Below, piece by piece: positions 56,325 through 64,000 of a stretch of DNA of 64,000 nt. The stretch spans positions 249,510,731 to 249,574,730 of the forward strand of contig OZ005660.1 of assembly GCA_963930645.1 (NCBI GenBank), read 5' to 3'. The notes beneath the pieces are model-generated. The model saw only the letters and a program-made list of their open reading frames with translations, had not been told where the DNA came from and ran no database searches. A program made the position numbers and the translations under genes. Position 1 is the stretch's first letter; every line of letters starts with the position of its first letter. This stretch comes from Salticus scenicus (Eukaryota; Arthropoda; Arachnida; Araneae; Salticidae).

Positions 56325-56544
56325 CGCCTTTGAGCGGTTCTGTGCTCAAAGCTGGTAGATGGGAGGTGCCAGTTTCAATCCCAGGTCGCGCTCATCGACC
56401 TAGCCATTCAGAGTTTTCCGTGGTTTTCTCCAAAACTCACATAAATACGGGCTATGACCCCTTAGAAAGATCCCCATGGAGGGTACTCCCCCTATAGGCC
56501 TAGGACACTTACAAAGTCAATCGGCCTCAAATCCTGCAACCAAT
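56325..56544 (+). mobile_element. tRNA-derived SINE (plus strand)
   Basis: Flanks CACATTAACAAGG (56312-56324) and CACATTAATGAGG (56545-56557) form a 13-bp duplication, 11 of 13 alike. The head has TTGAGCGGTTCTGTGCTC (weak box A) and CCAGTTTCAATCCC (box B). The body carries GAGTTTTCCGTGGTTTTCTC, and the tail AAGTCAATCGGCCTCAAATC and CTGCAACCAA. Confidence 0.85.
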
Positions 56545-56557
56545 CACATTAATGAGG

Positions 56558-57232
56558 TTTGACTGCATATAGAGCTACTCAAAATTATATAAATAAGTTT
56601 TAGAGTGATTTGAACATCAGTACTAATTTTTTTAATTCTTTGCTTTAATGATTATCTTAAATGTTTTAAGAATGAAACTACAGTATCCAAATAAAGATTT
56701 GGAGGAGGCAGATTCCCCCCCCCCCCTCCACACACAGAGAGAGAAATTTTAAATAAACCTGATTCCAAAGCAATACTCAACCAAATGATATTTAATGTAC
56801 TTTTCAAACATACAAATATAGATCTCTTATCTTTCACCTGAAAATGCAACAATACATCTGTAGTAATTTAGGATAAGGGAAAATAGTATGAGTGCCACAT
56901 TAAATTATTTTACAAATGTATAAAGAAATTTAAATGTTCCCAACAGACATAAAATGGTTGGCAGCTTTACAGTCCAGCATTTGCAAATTATGGCATGCCG
57001 ATTTATTCAGTAAAAATTACTCTTGCTAATTACAGTTGACTCTCTGAAATCTGCAATAGTTGGAATCAAGGCAAGGGGAGGAGGGGGGGGGGGAAGCTTC
57101 CCTTGGATATTGATAAGTGAAGTGAGCTGGGGCAAAGCCCCTTAATCTTTAAAAAAAAAAAAAAAACTTAATATGGTGGAGGGAAGTAATAAAATTTGTT
57201 TCATGTATTTTTTAAATAAATATTCTATTTCT

Positions 57233-57267
<35 letters not shown>
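56558..57267. other. THAP intron 2, 3' part
   Basis: Holds C-run and G-run patches (about 56715-56730 and 57078-57093), a lone CAGTTGACTCTC TE end near 57038, and a pyrimidine tract of about 28 T ending in the exon 3 acceptor TAG. Confidence 0.55.
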
Positions 57268-57414
57268 GAAATTGCTGAAAATATCCCAGAAAATCTTAAA
57301 CTTAAGATGAAACATCTTGAGACCGAAAATAAAAGGCTGCAATCACTTGTTCAAAAAAGAGATGAGCAAAGAATGTCAGAAAAGAATTTGAATTTTTTTT
57401 TTTTTTTTTTGTAG
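57268..57414 (+). CDS. THAP gene, coding exon 3 (coiled-coil C-terminus)
   Basis: Starts after a long T tract and AG at 57266-57267. It reads EIAENIPENLKLKMKHLE, then TENKRLQSLVQKRDEQRM and SEKNLN, then five Phe and Leu from a T-run, and stops at TAG 57412-57414. The Leu/Glu/Lys pattern (L, M, L, L, L at heptad-like spacing) predicts a coiled coil, as seen at the C-terminus of many THAP proteins. Phase 0 matches exon 2. The T-run before the stop is slippage-prone, so the last seven residues are uncertain. No clear polyadenylation signal follows. Confidence 0.68.
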   Translation, partial: EIAENIPENLKLKMKHLETENKRLQSLVQKRDEQRMSEKNLNFFFFFL

Positions 57415-57605
57415 CAAATCTAAAGAATGAATTTTTTATTGCATTATTTGTATAAATTTTCTCTTTTTTGCCTTTGTAATTTTGTCTCCACCCATACTGT
57501 AATTTGTCTGCAAAAAATGTGATATATATATTGGGTGTTTGAATTAATTTCTAGCGTTTTCTAATAGATGACGTGACAAGTTTACCAGACAAGATGAATT
57601 AGAAA

Positions 57606-57712
57606 AACTTTCTGAAGTGGATGCGACCCACTAAAAAAAGCTTGCCAAGTGGATGCGACCCACTTATAAAAAAGCGTGCCAAGTGGTGAAACCCACTTAA
57701 AAAAACATGGAG
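57606..57712. repeat. Short tandem repeat with hairpin units
   Basis: AAGTGGATGCGACCCACTT-type units recur three times at about 40 bp. Each can fold (AAGTGG with CCACTT). Downstream of the THAP stop codon. Confidence 0.72.
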
Positions 57713-57835
57713 TGCCATGAGGAGAAGGGTCCACGTCCCGCACTCTGGATGGTTATAAATTACCAACTGATGTCTCCTCAATTTTTAAATTGGATTTAAA
57801 CCTTTGCCGGTTTAATTTTTTTTTGCAGGGGTGCA

Positions 57836-58007
57836 AGAGTTTTTCTCTCAAAATGGAAATTAACACCAGTGCTTTTTATCAATAATTTCTATCACATTTA
57901 ATGGCAATAAATTACTTCATGAAATATGATAGAAATTATTCATAAAAATGCTGGTGTGAGAATTACATCTTGAGACAGAAACTCTTCTTGTCTTGTTTAT
58001 TCCCCTG
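57836..58007. mobile_element. hAT-like foldback MITE
   Basis: Left end CAGGGGTGCAAGAGTTTTTC, right end ends TTTATTCCCCTG; the arms pair through CACCAG, AATAATTTCTATCA and AATTTATTGCC motifs. No 8-bp duplication seen. Confidence 0.6.
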
Positions 58008-59380
58008 CCCAAGCTGAGCTCAGGATAAGCCAGCAAGGAATTAATCTTTTTTATTTATTCATTCATTTATTTTTTTTATTGTACCTATATTGCTCCTTTC
58101 TTTTCTTTATAAAATAAATAACACTGAAATATTAGGAATCAGAAAATTATTATACCCGAAGTGAAATAAATTAGTACTTAAATAAAAAAAATTAGATGTT
58201 GTACAGCAAAATGTTACTAGAATTTTTAGTTTGAGGATTTATCAACCCATTCTTAAGCTACTGACATTTTTTTTAAAACCCAGGAGTTATAAAATGCAAT
58301 CACTTAGCCTTTTGAAGATGGAAATGTAAAATTATTAGTCAAAATATGGATGCGTGTTTCAATAATTTTGCTGCCATTAGCAGCCAATCTCCATATTATT
58401 CTAAACAGAAATTTGTTATGATAATTACCTCTGTTTTTTTTTTTTTTTTTTACCTAGTGCAAAAAAAGAACTTTGATAATTTTTTTCCACTTTGTAACTT
58501 CAGTATGAAGTATTAAAAATTAAATAAATAAATTTTGGGAAAAACAAAAGCAAATTTAATTTTTCTAGATTTTTTTTTTTTTTTTTTTTTTTTTGATAAT
58601 GAAAACAGAATTTAAAAAAAAAAAAAAAAAAATCATTAATTCTCATAAAATTTTTTCCTATATAATAAAGTGGTGTTCAGCTGTTGGCAGCGATATGTGA
58701 GGGTCTCTGACAGCTACAGAACGTTCACAGACACCTTTTATATATAGATTATTCAACCATTATACATGCAAAACAGTCATTAAAAATTATAACTTTCTGG
58801 CTTTATACATGTTTAATAAACCATTAAATCATAATTTCTGTGTTTTATTTATTAACTTCTTTTTGAATTGAATAATTATTCATACTTTTCTTTGAATAAT
58901 TTTGTTTACTTGTAGCTTTAAATGTATTTGGTTTTATTTTACAAAACCTTCGTAATTTAGAGATTGAAAATTTTCAGTAAATTTTCCAGAAAACCCACAT
59001 CCCTACGAATATCGGAGGATTAACAGAGATAGTTCTCGGATCTTTTTGTAACGCATGCACACTCCGCAGCTCAGCTTCGTAAATATTGAACATGAAAGAA
59101 ATATAAATTTTGTTTTATTAGCAGCAAATTGTTTTAAAATCATTTTGATGATTTTTTTTATATATATTTTATTCTTTTACAAAGAAACACAGTCTTTAAA
59201 TACCTGATTTTGAACAAGAATTTGATTAAAAAATATGCTATAATTAATTAATGATACACATTTATCATTGTGTTTTTACTCCATTAAAATTGATTTAAGT
59301 TAATATCATTTCTGATGACATGTCATGTCAAATAAAATTTTGCTGATTAGGCGATTTTTGCTATCAATAAAGATATTCAT
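58008..59380. other. AT-rich non-coding DNA
   Basis: Long T and A runs (58434-58452, 58570-58592, 58614-58632). No gene. The last 15 bases (59366-59380, AATAAAGATATTCAT) are the left copy of the direct repeat around the following palindrome. Confidence 0.5.
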
Positions 59381-60150
59381 AACTTATTTTAATTTTAAAC
59401 GAAGCACAACTTAATTATAAAATAAAATAACCGACCTTACTCAGGCTTCATCTTCTGCAAGAAGCTTTTCTGGGGAGGATCCTCCCCCTTTATCAATTGC
59501 AAACTGTGCTTGTGGGCCCTGGCTATTTATAGCTTTACTTCGTTCTTGTAACAGGTAGCGCCACTGCGGATCTAATTTGGCAGATTCGTGGTCATTAATG
59601 GTGCTGCTATCGCTGACGATCTCAATGCTCTCCCGCTAAAACGCGTAAGTATGATTATTATAATTGGCCAACTTTTCAACATCATTAAATTTAATTTCTA
59701 TTTCATTTTCGTTTTCGTAATATGTTCGAGCAAGCACAGTAGTAGAGCGGGCAAATTTAATATCATTTTCGTGTTTACGAGAACGAAACACGAAAATAAT
59801 ATTAAATTTGCCCGCTCTACTACCGCGCTTGCTCAAACATATTACGAAAACAAAATAGAAATTAAATTTAATGACGTTGAAAAGTTGGCCAATTATAATA
59901 ATCATACTTACGCGTTTTGCCAGGAGAGCATTGAGATCGTCAGCGATAGCAGCGCCATTAATGACCACGAATCTGCCAAAATAGATCCGCAGTGGCGCTA
60001 CCTGTTACAAGAACGAAGTAAAGCTATAAATAGCCAGGGCCCACAAGAACAGTTTGCAATTGATAAAGGGGGAGGATCCTCCCCAGAAAAGCTTCTTGCA
60101 GAAGATGAAGCCTGAGTAAGGTCTGTTATTTTATTTTATAATTATTTTAT
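59381..60150. repeat. About 730-bp palindrome flanked by a 15-bp direct repeat
   Basis: Arms 59413-59778 and about 59779-60143 are near-perfect inverted copies, differing by scattered substitutions and small indels. From the outside inward on the right arm (minus direction), they include CTTACTCAGGCTTCATCTTC, GGAGGATCCTCC, a TATAAATA box, GCGCCACTGCGGATC and ACTTACGCGTTTT. AATAAAGATATTCAT occurs at 59366-59380 and 60151-60165. Open frames on both strands (59588-60115 plus; 59636-59968 minus) simply reflect the symmetry. The long direct repeat looks like a target duplication of a retroelement inserted as an inverted pair. The unit itself is not identified. Confidence 0.85.
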
Positions 60151-60165
60151 AATAAAGATATTCAT

Positions 60166-60871
60166 CTTCTTCTTCATTTTCATGAGCTTAATCGTTAAAG
60201 ATTAATTCACAAATTGATTTATTTTAAATTTTAAACTTTTCAATTTTAAACAAATATCTTTGATATAATGATATAACTATAATGTATAGAAAATGCACCA
60301 AATTATTTGTGTTGAATGAAGTTTTAAACTATCACCTTAAATTATAAATGTATACAACAATAATAATGTGTCGAATTATCATGCTTACTTTTTTCTGCCT
60401 GATGAAAGGTTGTGCTTCGACGGAAACAATTGCTGCGTGTTTCATAATTTATGGTTTTAGCTTATAAAGTTTTCATTAATTTATATATTTTCCCCAATTT
60501 CTCATAAAATTATTTAATAAACTTGTATATTTTTTAATCTTTTTATTAATTACTTAGAAATGTACCTGAAATAACTTCTGAAAACTGGTAAATAAATGAA
60601 ACAAGGGAAAAGTTATCTTCATTTGAATTTTAAATCGTCATCGAAATTTTAAATCATAGCATAAACAGTTGTCGTCTGCATAATTATCCTTTTAAAAAAT
60701 GTTCTAAAGTAAAATTTATTCTTAATCTGTTCATAAACAAGAGCAAACCATGTATTTTGCCGTGCCAATTTGCTTTTTGCCCTTTCTAATCTCCAAATCC
60801 GATTGATTAGTTAATAACTGAAGCTGAACGGTGAATAAAGGCTATCTTCGTTCTTGGCCAATCAAAACGAA
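60166..60871. other. AT-rich DNA with a degenerate hammerhead
   Basis: No coding gene. The only notable feature is the ribozyme remnant at 60391-60430. The stretch 60780-60870 is cut from 62026 onward by the Penelope-like insertion. Confidence 0.5.
60391..60430 (+). ncRNA. Degenerate hammerhead ribozyme
   Basis: CTGATGA at 60399-60405, then GTTG/CGAC as a weakened stem II, GGAAAC, and ACAATTGC where ACAATTGT would be needed for stem III. Surrounding sequence (GCTTACTTTTTTCTGC, TTTATGGTTTTAGC) matches the insert at 30800-30981, so it is an older copy of the same element. Probably inactive. Confidence 0.6.
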
Positions 60872-60960
60872 GCTTTTATTAATAGCAGGAGACTTGGCGT
60901 TGGAATATTAAAACAGGAATAAACTACTACGTCAGAAACGCCAAAGAAAAGTTATTGAGG

Positions 60961-61006
60961 TGCATACAGCTGTTTCGGTAGCCTAAAGCGTACCGTCATC
61001 AGTGCA
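60961..61006 (-). ncRNA. Hammerhead ribozyme of the Penelope-like element
   Basis: Read on the minus strand: stem I TGCA (61006-61003), core CTGATGA (61002-60996), stem II CGGTA/TACCG, GAA, stem III ACAG/CTGT (loopless), cleavage base A at 60965, and TGCA (60964-60961) closing stem I. All invariant bases are present. Hammerheads in this position are an established trait of Penelope-like elements. Confidence 0.85.
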
Positions 61007-61146
61007 AAAAGAATTCTGAATCTTGAGAAGTGCTCGTATATATAGGAGACGGACCGGATTTAGTTCAACCAATAGGAATACGGAAGAGGTGGGGAGTGTG
61101 GCCAATAGGAATTAAGGAATGTGTAGCTGTGTAAACAGTAGAAAAA

Positions 61147-62013
61147 TTAAGGAAATGTGGACTGAATGTAAAATTTCCAACAATCAGACAAATAGGGAAC
61201 AGCGAAATCACAATTTACAAGGTTTTTAAAATTTTTATAAATATGAAAAGTTTCAAAGAAATCGAGTTCATGAATGGATTTAGGTCTGCAAATTATTTTA
61301 GCTGAATTAAATTTAAAATTATGATTTTCCTCCCAGCAATGTTTAGAAATAGCCGATTTATTGGTTTCTTGTTTGCGGACGTAATTCATATGTTCTTTTA
61401 GACGAAATTTAAGACTGCGTTTAGTTTGGCCAATATATGATAAACCACACTGACAGGAAATACAATAAATGCCCCAAGAATTATGCATATCAATAGGATC
61501 TTTTAACTGAGAAAAGGTGAGTTTATTGGAAGGCGAAAATATTATTTTAAAATCATATTGTTTGAGAATTCTAGCTATGGTTTCACTGGTTTTAGAAAAA
61601 TAGGGTAAAACAATACAGATATTAGATGTGACTGATTTAGTAGACGAAATACGAGGGAGTTGTAATTTTTGGATAGCTTTGTCTATAATGGAAGGGTCAT
61701 AACCTCTGTCAATTGCGATGGCTTTCAGGTATTTAATTTCAGATTTCAATAAAATAGGATTTGAACAAATATTAAGGGCACGATTTACAAAAGTATAGAA
61801 AGCAGCCATTTTTTGGTTAGGTGGGTGACATGAACGCGCATGGGGAGGAAGGGAGACTGCAAAATTTTTACGATAGACAGTGGTTGAAAATCCATTTACA
61901 GTGCGAGATACGAGGGTATCAAGAAATGGAAGGGAGCCATTATTTTCTATTTCATATGTAAACTGGATATTACTGCCGATTGAATTTAAGGTTTCTAGGA
62001 CATGGGCAATATT
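61147..62013 (-). CDS. Penelope-like polyprotein, C-terminal part (RT thumb and GIY-YIG endonuclease)
   Basis: The frame is open from the truncation point (62013) to a stop at 61147, about 288 residues, and has no native start. It opens NIAHVLETLNSIGSNIQFTY, then GSLPFLDTLVSR and FSTTVYRK, the conserved block after the palm of Penelope reverse transcriptases. SCHPPNQKMAAFYTFVNRA follows. About 170 residues later comes the GIY-YIG nuclease: GIYCISCQCGLSYIGQT, RSLKFRLKEHM, then a conserved SAISKHCWEENH and a late Glu-containing helix (HELDFFETF). A CXC pair within the GIY-YIG spacing is typical of the canonical Penelope type. The nuclease nicks target DNA to prime reverse transcription. The frame is intact here, but lacking most of the RT it cannot move on its own. 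Confidence 0.92.
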   Translation of the reverse strand, partial: NIAHVLETLNSIGSNIQFTYEIENNGSLPFLDTLVSRTVNGFSTTVYRKNFAVSLPPHARSCHPPNQKMAAFYTFVNRALNICSNPILLKSEIKYLKAIAIDRGYDPSIIDKAIQKLQLPRISSTKSVTSNICIVLPYFSKTSETIARILKQYDFKIIFSPSNKLTFSQLKDPIDMHNSWGIYCISCQCGLSYIGQTKRSLKFRLKEHMNYVRKQETNKSAISKHCWEENHNFKFNSAKIICRPKSIHELDFFETFHIYKNFKNLVNCDFAVPYLSDCWKFYIQSTFP

Positions 62014-62025
62014 GTGCTTTTATTA

Positions 62026-64000
62026 CTCTTCCAGTTAATCCATGGATTACGTAATCGGCTGATGGTGAATACCGTAGGAATTTAATCCAGTGTTAGCTTT
62101 GATTCTTGGATTTGCTGATCCATGGTTTAATCCTCAATCAATGAAGTTTGGTGAATACGGCCATTAGTAATTGAATTTTTAATTCTTTTTAAAACAACTT
62201 ATTTTATAATCTAAAAAAGTTTTATATGAATAAGTAATTTTCATTTAGCTTTCAAGTTTTGGGTCAGGTTTGGGTGTAAAGACAGTGGGTTCTTGTCGTA
62301 AAAATTTCTCTACTGCGGGTTCAGGTCAGTTTTTCGTGTTGATGAAAAGTTTTTTGTTGGGTTACCCGTGCAGGACTCTAATCTGAATCATGAAATTTTT
62401 GTCTGCATTTTTTTTTTTTACTCTGAAAAATGAACTTGTATTGTATTTTTTAATATAAATTTTCTATAAACCGAAACACGAATTTGTTGCTCTATTCAAA
62501 CTGTAACTAGCAGGCTTTGCCCGCTTCGCTGGCCACTAAATTTAAAGGAAACTCCTTTCTATATAGCTTTATAAAAATAAAATAAAATAAATTACTGAAA
62601 TTGTTCAAAAGCTCGCTCCAGGTCCCTGCTGCATTCAGCAGCGATTTGGTCATCAGGCGCTTGTCCCTATTACCTGCGACAATAGTTTACCAATGAGCTT
62701 CCATTTAGGTGCTTATTATATAACAGTTTCGAAATAGATAGTATCGAAAAAATTGGAGTTTCCCTTTTATATTTGAATCCCAGTTACATGTGAACAACAC
62801 TATACGTGTTGTTCACATATAACTCGGACTGGACTCAAACGTAACTGGGTTTAGACAACATAATATTTGCTTTTACATTATTTCATATGTTTTTTTTTTT
62901 GTTTATCCAATCAACCATTAAATGATAGCAATTTCATGCCAAATATTACAATATGCTGTGACCGGCTACGTCTGTCGCATGAGACAATTAATTTTTTGTG
63001 TTTATATATAATTCATGGGTTGTATACCTGATAGTACAGCCTTAATATAGTTATCTTTGGCGGATTTTGAATTTTTGTCCCCATTTTAGACTTAATCCAT
63101 TGTAACAATAAGACTTAATTCCTTGTAACAATATGCTATGAGCGCTATTTCTGCCGTATTTTAGACAACTAATCTTTTTATTGTTATATATATTTCCCAT
63201 TAAACATATTTTTATTTATTTATTTAAATATTAATTTGAATTTTTCAAATATTTCTGTTCGACAGCGTGAGAGTGCAGTAACACACAGAGGTTCATTTGT
63301 TTGTATGATAAATTAGCATAGTGATTATTGTATAAAAAATAAATAAATAGGTAAACATTATCGTGTTACACAACTTTATTATGTCGCTCCATTCGCGGCT
63401 TTTGAATTTTTGTCGCCATATTAGCGATGGATTTTTTTTTTTTTTTTTTTTTTTTTGTATGAAAAGGGGAAGACTATTTTGCTAATAATTTTATCAGACT
63501 CTTTTTTGTTTATACATAAGAATCCTTTATATTCTGCTTATATTTTTAATGCTTTTTAGGTTTAAAATAGTGCTTGTTGAAATAAATTTCCTATCTTTAA
63601 AACTGCATTTGTTCTGTAAATTTTGTGTAAAAATAAATCATTTATGTTTTTATATATTTGATGCGCTACTTAGATTAAAATGGCTGTTGCTATATTAAAC
63701 TTCTTGTCGAAAAACATTTGGTGTACTTCAACACCAAAATTTAAAAAATCGCCCAGCAGGATCTGTTAATGAAGCTGATAAAATAAAAATATGGTTCATA
63801 TGGTTCACTTTCCTCATTTAAAATAAATGTACTTTTTTTTTTTTTTAAATTATTATTATTATTTTGTCGAAAAAATAAACTGGCAACAATTAAATTATGG
63901 ATAAAATGTTAAAATTTAAATGGCTTTTTTATCAGAAATTAGAAGGTTATGATTTTCACATTTTAATTAATTAAGAAAAAACTAATCAAAAATTCGAAAA
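62026..64000. other. AT-rich, repeat-derived non-coding DNA
   Basis: A perfect-stem hairpin lies at 62782-62824 (TGTGAACAACAC/GTGTTGTTCACA, 5-nt loop). GGTGAATACGGCC near 62150 looks like a MITE end. GCTTTGCCCGCTTCGCTGGC at 62512 resembles a dispersed repeat. The motifs TGAATTTTTGTC and AACAATATGCTATGAGC recur loosely between 62940 and 63420. No gene recognised. Confidence 0.5.

Larger units (their letters stand above)
60882..62015 (-). mobile_element. Penelope-like retroelement, 5'-truncated
   Basis: Minus-strand insertion flanked by GCTTTTATTA on both sides (60872-60881, 62016-62025). The coding end carries the terminal part of the reverse transcriptase and a GIY-YIG endonuclease. The 3' region holds a hammerhead ribozyme. 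Truncation at the 5' side is usual for elements copied by target-primed reverse transcription. Two further 3' ends of the family lie head to head at 36422-36625. Confidence 0.9.

Noticed and set aside
59310..59330. Another CTGATGA motif as a hammerhead core
   Set aside because: No GAAA partner or flanking stems nearby.
59588..60115. 175-codon frame through the large palindrome as a host protein
   Set aside because: The first half is antisense to the second by symmetry, so the frame is a consequence of the palindrome. The acidic C-terminus is not recognised.
1..64000. Integrated viral genes (capsid, polymerase, envelope)
   Set aside because: No such motifs seen. The only reverse-transcriptase sequence is the Penelope-like fragment at 61147-62013.

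Overview
The window looks like a gene-poor, AT-rich animal chromosome segment dominated by transposable elements (TEs). Long A/T homopolymers, TA microsatellites, GT-AG introns, tRNA-derived SINEs, THAP and tandem C2H2 zinc fingers and many hAT, Tc1/mariner, pogo and Penelope-like sequences all point to a metazoan. An arthropod, possibly an arachnid, is my best guess, but no host gene seen here fixes the taxon. There are no bacterial operons, CRISPR arrays or rRNA genes.

Layout. 0-8 kb: AT-rich DNA with a decayed Tc1-like element (2845-5099) carrying two nested MITEs (short non-autonomous DNA elements with inverted repeats). 8.4 kb: a single THAP zinc-finger exon. 9-24 kb: MITEs, a second copy of the same Tc1-like element (16760-18439), hAT-type MITEs with clear target duplications, a 165-bp satellite-like array and a tRNA-derived SINE. 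25-34.8 kb: a recent tandem duplication (unit about 4.36 kb) carrying a pogo-like transposase pseudogene; the second copy was later hit by a 182-bp insertion with a hammerhead ribozyme and by an 841-bp hAT element. 36-39 kb: an inverted pair of ribozyme-bearing Penelope-like fragments and a dead mariner-like element split by a SINE. 40-42 kb: an 11-finger C2H2 protein on the minus strand inside a decaying finger array.

42.3-57.4 kb: the most interesting region. Three exons (43487-43639, 53855-54037, 57268-57414), all joined in phase 0, reconstruct a 160-residue THAP protein with a C-terminal coiled coil; the THAP zinc ligands are split between exons 1 and 2. Intron 1 (about 10.2 kb) is almost wholly nested TEs: a 312-bp hAT MITE sitting on the splice donor, a 4.25-kb Mutator-like element with a 9-bp target duplication that itself holds a hAT, a hAT MITE, a SINE and a 250-bp perfect palindrome, then a piggyBac-like MITE holding two hATs, a SINE and further MITEs. 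Two near-identical 895-bp elements lie in opposite orientation on either side of exon 2.

59-62 kb: a roughly 770-bp palindrome flanked by a 15-bp direct repeat, then a 5'-truncated Penelope-like retroelement (GIY-YIG endonuclease, 10-bp target duplication) with a canonical hammerhead ribozyme in its 3' region. The rest to 64 kb is AT-rich repeat-derived DNA.

The genes do not form a pathway. The window is best read as a record of successive insertions around one or two host zinc-finger genes. Element names rest on termini, target duplications and protein motifs read by eye; no database search was possible.
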